The translations under genes were made by a program, and so were the position numbers. Positions 56,511-64,000 of a DNA stretch of 64,000 nucleotides are shown one piece after another. Location of the stretch: positions 3,100,001 through 3,164,000 of the forward strand of contig NZ_CP133671.1 of assembly GCF_031326345.1 (NCBI RefSeq). Direction: 5' to 3'. The stretch's first letter is position 1; each line of letters opens with the position of its first letter. A model generated the notes under the pieces. That model ran no database searches and was not told the DNA's origin. It was given only the letters and a program-made list of their open reading frames with translations. Source of the stretch: Aureispira sp. CCB-E. GTDB taxonomy: Bacteria; Bacteroidota; Bacteroidia; Chitinophagales; Saprospiraceae.

Positions 56511-56723
56511 AGTAGCCTAAAAAGAATCTTTGAAAGTTCTTTTTGGCAACAATAACCCTTGTATATGTGTATTTGCTTAATTGCTTTTTTGTTAAAAATG
56601 GAGCTTGTTTGCTTGACTACCTCCCTTTGTTAAAACAAATGTAGTCTAAAAATTTTACAAAACCAAAATTTTAAATTTGAAATTCTATTTTAAATCAATG
56701 TAAAATAGTATATAAAATTGCAA

Positions 56724-57140
56724 ATGACTGAAAGAGAAAGAGTTGAAGAAGTAAGGTCTTTTTTAAAATTTAATAAAAAAACCTTTTCAGAAATACTAGG
56801 GTATACTACACCTCAAAGCTATACTAGTTACCTAAATGGTAGTAATAATTTATCTATGAAAATGGTAAGAGCTTTGAAAAAGTATAATACTCAAATTAGT
56901 ATAGATTGGATTTTAGAAGGACAAGGTCAAATGCTTATTAAAAGTAGTACTAATAATATTCAGAGTATTACAAATAAAGAGGGCACTATTAATCAAGTGA
57001 GTAATACAGGAAACAATACTAGTGTTTCTGATACATCAGAGGTTTTGAAGGTTAAGTTAGAGCATTTAATAAGAGAGAATGAGCATTTAAGACAATCACT
57101 AGAAGACAAAGAAGAAATTATCAGATTATTAAAACGATAA
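56724..57140 (+). CDS. HTH repressor with coiled-coil tail, element 2
   Basis: A 138-residue protein using the ATG at 56724 (MTERERVEEVRSFL). The HTH part (KFNKKTFSEILGYTTPQSYTSYLNGSNNLS, then IDWILEGQGQML) has the same layout as the element 1 repressor, with modest identity. The C-terminus is a coiled coil (LRENEHLRQSLEDKEEIIRLL type). A terminator follows 7 bases after the stop. It probably binds the phased repeats. Confidence 0.78.
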   Translation: MTERERVEEVRSFLKFNKKTFSEILGYTTPQSYTSYLNGSNNLSMKMVRALKKYNTQISIDWILEGQGQMLIKSSTNNIQSITNKEGTINQVSNTGNNTSVSDTSEVLKVKLEHLIRENEHLRQSLEDKEEIIRLLKR

Positions 57141-57146
57141 AAAGAG

Positions 57147-57170
57147 AAGGGAACATTGTTCCTTTTTTTT
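57147..57170 (+). terminator. Rho-independent terminator after the element 2 repressor
   Basis: GGAAC-ATT-GTTCC with flanking A/T pairs, then a run of eight T. Confidence 0.85.
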
Positions 57171-57177
57171 GACTAGT

Positions 57178-57200
57178 TACATATTTTTTTTGAGTATAAA
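57178..57200 (+). repeat. 23-bp promoter-like repeat, copy 1
   Basis: TACATA, a T-run and GAGTATAAA; an identical copy lies at 58021-58043, and a diverged one at 58541-58563. Each follows a terminator and precedes a gene, so they are probably cassette promoters. Confidence 0.6.
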
Positions 57201-57230
57201 ACCCTTTTTTCTATATAACAACTTCAAATA

Positions 57231-57578
57231 ATGAAAATAAAAGTTGGAGAATATGAAGTACTTGATAGTGGTTCGGTGATTGGAATACATGGAAAACCAA
57301 TTGTATTCTATATTAGTACAATTGAAATTGAAATTTCATTTCAAAATAGTACTGCTTATAAAAGCCATCATATAGAAGCTTCTAAAGTCAATGATTCTAG
57401 ACTTAAGCTAACGTTTTATAATTTCTTAGCAGGAAATGTTTTAGGAAATAAAATCCCTATGCAACTTGGCTATTTTGATGGGAAATTGTTATCTTTAACG
57501 TATAGAGTTAGTACATTATTTGGTGAAACAGGACATACATTACAATATACATGGCTTACTAAATCAATGGAACAATGA
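57231..57578 (+). CDS. 115-residue small protein, cassette 1
   Basis: A soluble, beta-rich protein starting MKIKVGEYEVLDSGSVIGIHGKP, with VFYISTIEIEISFQNS in the middle. No family recognised; no motif for catalysis. It overlaps the next gene by 4 bases (ATGA), so the two are translationally coupled and may work together with the two-helix membrane protein that follows. Confidence 0.6.
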   Translation: MKIKVGEYEVLDSGSVIGIHGKPIVFYISTIEIEISFQNSTAYKSHHIEASKVNDSRLKLTFYNFLAGNVLGNKIPMQLGYFDGKLLSLTYRVSTLFGETGHTLQYTWLTKSMEQ

Positions 57579-58003
57579 GTGGCTCTACAGGAATAACACT
57601 CCCTAATATAGATGAACGAACAATCTATGAAGGAGGTAACTTAAATGCAATAACCGTGGAAGATTTAGAAAACAATCCTATAGCTATTCGGCAGTTGCTG
57701 AATACGCATAATATAAAAGTGAGGGAAGCAACCCAACAACAAATTGAGATTATTGATTTAAAAGCAGAATTAGAGCATCAAAAAACAGCTCCATTTATTG
57801 CTATTGTTTCTGCATGCATTAGTATAGCAGGTACAATTGTCTTAGGTATTGCTATCAATCAAATAACTTCAACCTCTCCTCCTGCTTACTCATCCACATT
57901 ATTATATACAGGTGCGTTTTTATTATTTCTAAGTGCTTTGGTAAATATCCTTTTCCCTTATGCAAGAACATTTTTTAATAAAAAGAAAGAACAAAGCTTT
58001 TAA
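57575..58003 (+). CDS. 142-residue two-helix membrane protein, cassette 1
   Basis: A soluble N-terminus (residues 1-70, LPNIDERTIYEGGNLNAITVEDLENNPIAIRQLLN), then helices at about 73-93 (APFIAIVSACISIAGTIVLGI) and 105-125, and a KKK tail. This combination of a short soluble part with two membrane helices resembles small effector or partner proteins of defence systems, but no family was recognised. A terminator begins inside its stop codon region. Confidence 0.55.
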   Translation: MSGSTGITLPNIDERTIYEGGNLNAITVEDLENNPIAIRQLLNTHNIKVREATQQQIEIIDLKAELEHQKTAPFIAIVSACISIAGTIVLGIAINQITSTSPPAYSSTLLYTGAFLLFLSALVNILFPYARTFFNKKKEQSF

Positions 58004-58013
58004 GCTTTTTTTT
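57993..58013 (+). terminator. Terminator after cassette 1
   Basis: AAAGCTT-TT-AAGCTTT followed by T-run to 58013. Confidence 0.8.
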
Positions 58014-58020
58014 ACCTAAG

Positions 58021-58043
58021 TACATATTTTTTTTGAGTATAAA
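58021..58043 (+). repeat. 23-bp promoter-like repeat, copy 2
   Basis: Identical over 23 bases to 57178-57200, again directly after a terminator. Confidence 0.65.
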
Positions 58044-58081
58044 TTTGATTATTCTATAAAAACATAACCTATTATATTTTT

Positions 58082-58508
58082 TTGTTTCCTTCAATACGAC
58101 CCAATAAGTGTAAATCTACATCATACCCCCTTTTTACTCTTATACCTGTGAACAAAAGAACAATTATTAAATCCATGACAGAAGCTTCGAGTTTGAACCC
58201 CGAATCTTCCACACTAATAGGAGAAAATGTTTATATCAAGGTTCATTGGTTTGTCCAATCTAATGAGCTGAAACTTGAACATTCTAATTTACAAAGCATC
58301 GTCAACACAAACGGTATGCTTCAGCACGTGTATAATAGTACGAACAAGGAAACAAGAGAAACAGCTCAAGAAGTTGCTTTCCTGAAAAAGGAAATTGAAT
58401 ACCTGAAACAAAGTTATTGAAGGCAAAGATGCTCAACTAAAAGATAAAGATGAGCGGTTGAAAGATAAGGAGCGGCTTATTGCTATACTTGAGAAAAATC
58501 AGAAGTAG
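58082..58508 (+). pseudogene. Frameshifted coiled-coil gene related to the repressor tail
   Basis: The first frame ends at a TGA near 58418-58420 (KKEIEYLKQSY). Shifting by one base near 58412 continues IEGKDAQLKDKDERLKDKERLI and ends ILEKNQK-stop at 58506-58508, so a single frameshift breaks a coiled-coil C-terminus. The part LQSIVNTNGMLQHVYNSTNKET resembles IQSITNKEGTINQVSNTGNNTS of the element 2 repressor, which suggests a second regulator-like gene whose N-terminal DNA-binding part is lost or replaced. It may not be functional. Confidence 0.6.
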
Positions 58509-58533
58509 AAAGCGATTTTTTCGCTTTTTTTTT
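58509..58533 (+). terminator. Terminator after the broken cassette
   Basis: AAAGCGA-TTTTT-TCGCTTT with a T-run to 58533, immediately after the stop codon. Confidence 0.85.
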
Positions 58534-58661
58534 ATTTAAATGCATTTTTTTTTGATAATAAAAAAAAACACTAATTTATAAAGTGTTAATTAATTACATT
58601 TTTTACTATTTATCTTCATCAAAATTCACCTCTACATTATAGAATATCTCAAATCCCCATT

Positions 58662-61600
58662 ATGTCAATATACATCTCTGCTTTAATAACAACATTAATA
58701 CTAATTCTAATTTTTATACTGTTGAGGCTTCTAATTATTAAATTTTTTGAAAGCCAAAAAGGAAAGTTTAAATCGTTAACTTACCCTGTAATTGTTGCCG
58801 TAGTTATAATTGGTGGCTCTCTAACAATTATAACTACCATACTCCCTTCATTGATAAATATTTTTATTACTTTTCTTAATCATCAGTATAACTTAAATAT
58901 TATTACCTCAGTCACTTCAGACTTTTACAATACAGTAAACTATGCTATTTTTTGTCTTTCAATATCTACAATTACTATATTTTATATCATAGGATTGAGG
59001 CAAAAATTCGCAAAGAATAAAGAGAAAAGCATACAAATAGTTCCAGAACATACTATCAGTTCACCTCCTATTCCTTTACCTGTAGATAACCGTTTTCATC
59101 AACGAGTCAAGAATTTATTTGAATTAAAGCATCCTAATTTAGAATTAAACTATGACCCAAAACTAAAAGTACTCTATGGTTACTACAAAAATGGGATATA
59201 TACTTACTTTAAAATAATTTTTTGTCATGAAACCGTCCTCCCAATTGACATTAGTGAATCATTAGCTAATTCTAAATTAGAGAATATAAAGAGCATCTTA
59301 ATAGAAAACAACATTATTCCTCAACAAAGAAATATTCTTATTGAGGAATATTATATTTTAGAAAAGGGGGGGGGGATTGACTCGTTACAGAAAAACATAT
59401 ACACAGAAAAGACTTTTCTAAAAAAAATTATAAACTTCGATAAATATCTACAGGATTTAATTTATTCATTCAGAAATGATGAACTACCTTTCGCTACTCT
59501 TACAATTAAGGATAAAAAAATAACTTTAGCTGATACATTTATAAATCCAACATACAATAATGGCAATAGTCATCTAACAGAATATATAGAGAAATGGCTA
59601 AATGAAGATAATAGAAAACATTTTGCATTAATGGGGGATTCTGGTACAGGAAAAACTTCTTATCTCAAATACTTGGCACATCATTTAGCTCAAAAAGTGC
59701 TAGATGGAAAGTCAGATAGAATTCCTATATACATCCCTTTAAGAAGTACATCTCCAATACATAGAGGTATTGAAGGTGCTATTAGTGAATTTATAGTTCA
59801 AAACAGACTAGATACTGGAATTGAACTATTTAATAAGCTAATACATAGTGGAAACTTCATCTTTTTACTAGATGGTTTTGATGAAATGGGATTTATTGGA
59901 ACGCATGAACAGCGTTTTGACCAATTAAATGCTATTTGGCAATTAGCTGTTAAAAATAACAAGCTAATTATAGCAGGGCGTCCGTCTTACTTTCCGAATG
60001 AATTTGAAGAAAGAAACATTTTAAAAATAACTATAGATAATTCTGTACCTAGAGAACTTCCTTTTTGTGAAAAAATTTTACTGGATTACCTTTCTGATAA
60101 GAATATAAAAATATCAATAAAAGCCTTTTATAAAAACACTGAAGATGTCATTAAATATTTCGAATTTATAAAAAACAACAATAGCATTTATGATTTATGC
60201 AAGCGTCCATCTATGATGCATATTATAAGGGAAATGCTACCTTATTTATATAAAGAATATCAAAATAAAAATCTTAATGCTAATACATTAATGAATCATT
60301 ATTTAGACCATTGGATTGAGCGGCAAACAAGTAAAAAAATTGTTAGTCTACTAAATAAGAGTCAAAGTCAACGAACAATAATATTATCCTTTTTTCGGAC
60401 TCTTGCTGTTGATGTATTTCTAGAAAAAGTTTCACTAAGGACAGATTCAATTAATAATTATATAAAAAGGGAAGTTGAAAAGTTAGACATTAGAGGAACT
60501 GAATCTCGTGAGGGTTTAGAAAATGAATTAATTACAGCATACTTCTTACAAAGAAATGAAAACATGTACAGCTTTGTTCATAAATCTTTCTTTGAATATT
60601 TTGTTTCACTAGAAATTGTTGACAAACTCAAGGAAAAACAATTTAGTAATAAATTAATTCAGTCCCCAAACTGGACTGACGGAATGGAATTTTTCACATA
60701 TGAAGCAATTAAATATGATGGGGATATTTCAGCAAATGAGAATATCCCCATTCTTTTAAGAATATCAAATAGTAAAAGTAAAGCCTGGATTAAAAATCAG
60801 TGCTTTAATATCTGTGGTAAAATAAATCACTATGTTGGAATCCTACAATATTGTTGTTATCATATTTTTAAACATCCAATGTCTTTTTATTTAAAAATAT
60901 TGAACTTAATATATAAACAAAGCAGAATGCTAAGTGTTCTAGCTTCTATTTTAATCTTCTTTCCTTTTATCTATTTAGGATATTACTCAAATACATCTTT
61001 AGGATTAGACCTTATTATTATTATTATTGGAATGCTTTTAACTAGTTTAATACTCATGAACCTGTCTAAAATAGCTAGCAGTAATGTTATGTATTTATCT
61101 AAATACAAAGGAAATCAAGGGTTTGCATTACCTATTATTATACTAATTCATATTATCATTGGACTAATATTTAAACATACTTTAATTCATTCTTTATTAA
61201 TAATTGGACTTTCTACTTTGGCATTCCTAGCTCCTATAATGCTTGTTATATATTTAATTCGATTTAATCGTACATTTTCTTTTATATCTAAAGCATATTC
61301 TTTTTCTTTCTCTAGAAATTTATTGCCTACAGGTAAAAATCAAATTATAATATGGGAATACAACACTTTATTTCCTACTGAAAAAAAACATATTTTATCA
61401 GAAAGCAACATTTATACTCCTCATCATTTTTTTTATAAAAAAGATATTGAAATAAAACAAACTAAATTCCACTCGTACTCAATAGCTCTTGAGTATTCAA
61501 CTTTAGAAGATATTATCTTCTATGGTCCTATCAGAGAAATAATAATTATTGGAGGTCTCTTACAGAATATAACTTTTGACCAAGTAGAGATAAAAAAGAA

Positions 61601-61757
61601 ACACTCTCTAACTATTAGCATATATAACTTAGAAGAACAAGTAGATAGAAATACAATAGAAGCTATTGTAAAACTTATTAATGAAAATAAATTCTTCTCT
61701 ATTTCAGATTTATATGGCTCCGAATGGTTAATTAACGAGGTTAAGAAACAAGTCTAA
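58662..61757 (+). CDS. Membrane-anchored NACHT NTPase (STAND), defence candidate
   Basis: A 1031-residue protein. Two or three N-terminal helices (within residues 5-120) precede a domain of about 190 residues. The NACHT core has Walker A GDSGTGKTSYL near 325-335, Walker B FIFLLDGFDEMGF near 401-413 with the small-residue DGFDE typical of NACHT, and a sensor-like GRPSYFP near 440. A helical region follows, ending in FVHKSFFEYFVSLE (about 642-655), as in NACHT helical domains. The C-terminal third adds several membrane helices (about 770-870) and a soluble end. Bacterial NACHT proteins can act as phage sensors that trigger cell death; here the membrane helices could be the effector. The specific trigger is unknown. 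Confidence 0.78.
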   Translation: MSIYISALITTLILILIFILLRLLIIKFFESQKGKFKSLTYPVIVAVVIIGGSLTIITTILPSLINIFITFLNHQYNLNIITSVTSDFYNTVNYAIFCLSISTITIFYIIGLRQKFAKNKEKSIQIVPEHTISSPPIPLPVDNRFHQRVKNLFELKHPNLELNYDPKLKVLYGYYKNGIYTYFKIIFCHETVLPIDISESLANSKLENIKSILIENNIIPQQRNILIEEYYILEKGGGIDSLQKNIYTEKTFLKKIINFDKYLQDLIYSFRNDELPFATLTIKDKKITLADTFINPTYNNGNSHLTEYIEKWLNEDNRKHFALMGDSGTGKTSYLKYLAHHLAQKVLDGKSDRIPIYIPLRSTSPIHRGIEGAISEFIVQNRLDTGIELFNKLIHSGNFIFLLDGFDEMGFIGTHEQRFDQLNAIWQLAVKNNKLIIAGRPSYFPNEFEERNILKITIDNSVPRELPFCEKILLDYLSDKNIKISIKAFYKNTEDVIKYFEFIKNNNSIYDLCKRPSMMHIIREMLPYLYKEYQNKNLNANTLMNHYLDHWIERQTSKKIVSLLNKSQSQRTIILSFFRTLAVDVFLEKVSLRTDSINNYIKREVEKLDIRGTESREGLENELITAYFLQRNENMYSFVHKSFFEYFVSLEIVDKLKEKQFSNKLIQSPNWTDGMEFFTYEAIKYDGDISANENIPILLRISNSKSKAWIKNQCFNICGKINHYVGILQYCCYHIFKHPMSFYLKILNLIYKQSRMLSVLASILIFFPFIYLGYYSNTSLGLDLIIIIIGMLLTSLILMNLSKIASSNVMYLSKYKGNQGFALPIIILIHIIIGLIFKHTLIHSLLIIGLSTLAFLAPIMLVIYLIRFNRTFSFISKAYSFSFSRNLLPTGKNQIIIWEYNTLFPTEKKHILSESNIYTPHHFFYKKDIEIKQTKFHSYSIALEYSTLEDIIFYGPIREIIIIGGLLQNITFDQVEIKKKHSLTISIYNLEEQVDRNTIEAIVKLINENKFFSISDLYGSEWLINEVKKQV

Positions 61758-61868
61758 GGTTTTAAAGCTTTATACTTCTGTGGTTATTTCTCCTGTTAAT
61801 GAAGGTTGTATGTAAATTAAATTATTTATTTTTAATATTTTTTTTACCTTTAACTATTCCTCAAAAAA

Positions 61869-62894
61869 ATGAATGGACCCTCAAAAATGGCAAAGAAGAA
61901 GAAATTACGAAAAGAGCGGCATAGATCCCCAAAACGATACAGACCTAAAAGTACACAAAAGAAGTTAAATCTACCATCAAACACAAAAGCCACTAATCAT
62001 TTAGCTAATAAATTTAAAAGACTCATTGCCCCTGAGAATTTAACCTTAAGGTATGGGCACGTCCTAGAAGTTCTAAAATTTATAGCTAAGGTCAAAAAAT
62101 ATGGCCATAGAGGTCATTATTTAGACTTAGATTTGAGAAATGTCCAAGTTATAGCAGAAGGAGCTTTGGCTATGTTATTGTCTGTTATAGATGATTTATC
62201 GAGACATGATATACTTTGTAAAGGACAAAAACCTACAAACATAGCTGCAAAAGACATTCTAGAAGCATCAGGTTTTATGGATCGAATGGGTGGTACGATT
62301 GCATCAAAAAATCAAAATTCAAAGAATAAAATCTTAACAACAGGAACAAAAGATACTCATCATCAAATAATTGTTCCTGAAGTTTATAAGGCAATGGAGA
62401 CGGTTTGGGGAACTAAAGCAAGATGTCCTTGTTTATATGGAGGAATAGGCGAAATGCTAAGAAACTCTTGTGATCATGCTTTTTCTACTGAGGATAAGAT
62501 TACTTGGCATTTGGGTATTAGCCACAACGAAGCAGAAAACTCTGTTAAGTTTTCATTTGTAGACAATGGAAAAGGAATTACAGAGACTCTTAGTAGAAAC
62601 TTTATCTATCGAGCAGCTAGACGATTATTCGGAAATAATGCTGCCTTATTAAAAGCAGCCTTTGAAGATGGTATAGAATCTCAAACAGGCTTGTCGTGGA
62701 GAGGAAAAGGCTTGCCAACTATTTTCGAAATGTATACTGATAAGATTATTACTAGTTTGGTTGTTATAACAAATAATGTCTATTTAGATTTCGATGAAGG
62801 AATAATTGAGACAATAAAGGTAAATTTTGAAGGAACTTATTATTTTTGGAAAATAAACAAAACTTGTGAGCCAAATGCACACTTCCCAATCTAA
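61869..62894 (+). CDS. STAS-like plus GHKL-type ATPase protein, first gene of a three-gene operon
   Basis: A 341-residue protein. A very basic N-terminus (KKKKLRKERHRSPKRYR) is followed by a STAS-like segment (YLDLDLRNVQVIAEGALAMLLSVI, about 90-120). The C-terminal half is a GHKL ATPase: LRNSCDHAFS (N box, about 197), VDNGKGI (G1 box, about 231-237) and SWRGKGLPT (G2 box, about 276). It resembles anti-sigma or histidine-kinase-like ATP-binding proteins without a receiver. It overlaps the DUF4325 gene, so the pair probably forms a complex. No known phage gene of this type comes to mind. Confidence 0.75.
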   Translation: MNGPSKMAKKKKLRKERHRSPKRYRPKSTQKKLNLPSNTKATNHLANKFKRLIAPENLTLRYGHVLEVLKFIAKVKKYGHRGHYLDLDLRNVQVIAEGALAMLLSVIDDLSRHDILCKGQKPTNIAAKDILEASGFMDRMGGTIASKNQNSKNKILTTGTKDTHHQIIVPEVYKAMETVWGTKARCPCLYGGIGEMLRNSCDHAFSTEDKITWHLGISHNEAENSVKFSFVDNGKGITETLSRNFIYRAARRLFGNNAALLKAAFEDGIESQTGLSWRGKGLPTIFEMYTDKIITSLVVITNNVYLDFDEGIIETIKVNFEGTYYFWKINKTCEPNAHFPI

Positions 62895-63222
62895 CAATAA
62901 AACTATGGTGACAATTGACATCCCAAAAGATTTTTCGTCTAGAACAGGATTCAGAACTTATGAAGATGGTCCACACTCTGGGCAACAATTTTTTGATGAG
63001 TTGCTGAAAGATAAATTTAAAATTGCTTTAGATCAAAAAGTTAAGTTAAAAATCATTTTGGATGGTGGTGAAGGATATATGAGTTCATTTTTAAACGAAG
63101 CATTTCGAAGGCTAAGAAATGAACATACTCCTGATATTGTTTGGAATAATATTTTGATTATTTCACGAGAAACACCTAAATACATAAAAAAGATAAAAGA
63201 TACTATTTATGAGCCAGCCTAA
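62875..63222 (+). CDS. DUF4325 (STAS-like) protein, second gene of the operon
   Basis: A 115-residue protein. A start at 62875 overlaps the upstream gene by 20 bases; an ATG at 62905 (MVTIDIPKDFSSRTGFRTYED) is equally possible and closer to the domain. GPHSGQQFFDELLKDKF and KLKIILDGGEGYMSSFLNEAFRRL are the DUF4325 pattern, a STAS-like fold that usually binds a partner ATPase. Its neighbours on both sides (GHKL ATPase, membrane protein) suggest a regulated module like the anti-sigma-factor antagonists. It overlaps the next gene by 14 bases. Confidence 0.75.
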   Translation: MHTSQSNNKTMVTIDIPKDFSSRTGFRTYEDGPHSGQQFFDELLKDKFKIALDQKVKLKIILDGGEGYMSSFLNEAFRRLRNEHTPDIVWNNILIISRETPKYIKKIKDTIYEPA

Positions 63223-63820
63223 ACCATCTAAAGGCAATTCATGGATAGAAAAGCTCAAAGAATCATCCTTTGTAAGGAAACTAAGAGACCATCTCTATTC
63301 CATTGCCATTGCTTTTTGCCTAGGGGTTATAGTCTCTTATATTACAAGTGAATTTAGATACTTTAAAGTAAAATGTGAACTAGATATACCTAATATTGCC
63401 CTTAGTATTATTACTCTATTTGTTGGTCTTTATATTGCAGATATTTTGCAAAAACAAGTTAATAAAACACAGAATCAGTATGAATATCTAAGCTCTAAAT
63501 TAGATGCGACATGGGCAAGCTTTCATAAGTTCTGCGAAAGTTTGACTTACAGTGAATTTATTGATACAGAAACTATTAAAGTACTCAACAATCAGATTAT
63601 TCCTTCGATCTCCTTTCTACAAAAGTTGTTCAACGCACTTGATGTTGATAATGCGTGTGTTATTAAGTTAGAGAAAGAGTTGGTAAAGTTAGAAGAACTA
63701 TTATCTGAGTCTCCTGTAGAAGATAATCTAGTTACGTTTGATAGAGCAATAATTGATGAGCAAATATTAGTTATTGATGAATGCTTGTCTTCTATTTTAA
63801 AAGAAATTCAACTTATATAA
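63209..63820 (+). CDS. Two-helix membrane protein with coiled-coil tail, third gene of the operon
   Basis: A 203-residue protein: a basic N-terminus, helices at about 32-49 (IAIAFCLGVIVSYITSEF) and 62-80 (IALSIITLFVGLYIADIL), then a long helical region (QKQVNKTQNQYEYLSSKLDATW onward). It could be an effector that disturbs the membrane once released by the ATPase pair, or a membrane dock for it. No family recognised. The gene ends 26 bases before a strong hairpin. Confidence 0.65.
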   Translation: MSQPKPSKGNSWIEKLKESSFVRKLRDHLYSIAIAFCLGVIVSYITSEFRYFKVKCELDIPNIALSIITLFVGLYIADILQKQVNKTQNQYEYLSSKLDATWASFHKFCESLTYSEFIDTETIKVLNNQIIPSISFLQKLFNALDVDNACVIKLEKELVKLEELLSESPVEDNLVTFDRAIIDEQILVIDECLSSILKEIQLI

Positions 63821-63846
63821 ATAGTCTAGGTGGTTAAAAGCTAAAA

Positions 63847-63872
63847 AAGGTTGCCCCAAACAAGGCAACCTT
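63847..63872. terminator. Bidirectional terminator
   Basis: AAGGTTGCC (63847-63855) pairs with GGCAACCTT (63864-63872) around an 8-base loop; an A-run on the left gives a T-run for the minus-strand gene arriving from the right. Confidence 0.8.
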
Positions 63873-63895
63873 CTATATCAGTAAGAGAGCATAGG

Positions 63896-64000
63896 CTAAC
63901 AATTCAAGTCGTGATAGTTAGTCCCCAATATTTGACCGTAAGAAGTCACAATAGGGTCACCTTGACATTGACCATTGAAATAAAAGCCGCCTTTGTCTTT
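63896..64000 (-). CDS. 3' end of a minus-strand gene cut by the window edge
   Basis: The minus-strand frame is open from the right edge and reads KDKGGFYFNGQCQGDP, then IVTSYGQILGTNYHDLNC and a stop at 63896-63898, 34 residues in all. The paired Cys and Gly/Asn-rich text suggest an exported or surface protein. Too short to assign. It converges with the three-gene operon at the shared terminator. Confidence 0.5.
   Translation of the reverse strand, partial: KDKGGFYFNGQCQGDPIVTSYGQILGTNYHDLNC

Overview
The window reads as low-GC chromosomal DNA of a marine-type Bacteroidota, possibly Saprospiria (Aureispira-like); the genus is a guess. The phylum call rests on a promoter with a TTG box, a 20-base spacer and TACCTTTG, on several lipoproteins with N-terminal lipoboxes and on weak Shine-Dalgarno signals. 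There is no rRNA, no canonical tRNA and no CRISPR array.

Positions 1-9800 (plus strand) are accessory host DNA. They hold the 3' end of a GmrSD-like (DUF262/DUF1524) gene, a type I restriction HsdR, a YgjP-like metallopeptidase, a large secreted HEYGH metallopeptidase-like lipoprotein, a tandem pair of paralogous lipoproteins, a broken duplicate of a phage lysis gene and a WG-repeat lipoprotein.

Positions 9.8-32.3 kb (element 1) and 33.3 kb to at least 56.5 kb (element 2) carry two diverged copies of one gene plan, mostly on the minus strand. Reading each from right to left: a plus-strand XRE repressor, 10-bp phased operator-like repeats, a structured RNA, small HTH proteins, a tRNA-like element, a replication-initiator-like winged-helix protein, two small unknowns, a four-helix membrane protein with a zinc-finger tail, a tiny basic protein, an LPD1-type metallopeptidase, an acidic membrane protein, a packaging-type P-loop ATPase, GIY-YIG nuclease, peptidoglycan amidase, a spanin-like protein, a conserved promoter, then a run of about twelve virion-like genes (a 229-233 aa capsid candidate and many small single-helix membrane proteins) and finally membrane-anchored cell-wall hydrolases. 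I see no large terminase, portal, tape measure or tail gene in either copy. My reading is two tandem proviruses of a tailless, probably membrane-containing dsDNA virus lineage. The virus reading is inference from gene content; the synteny is seen directly. A tyrosine integrase lies at the right side of element 1. The right end and integrase of element 2 were not found.

The copies differ by cargo. Element 1 has a TPR gene with three covarying hairpin repeats and a DUF4238 gene. Element 2 has a 2.6-kb three-gene plus-strand insert beside the late promoter, an LRR gene, a MazG-like gene, a swapped lysis enzyme and extra small membrane genes. Right of the element 2 repressor (56.7-63.8 kb) is a plus-strand island: small terminator-bounded cassettes, a membrane NACHT NTPase, and an overlapping three-gene operon of a GHKL-type ATPase, a DUF4325/STAS-like protein and a two-helix membrane protein. 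The NACHT gene and this operon are defence candidates.
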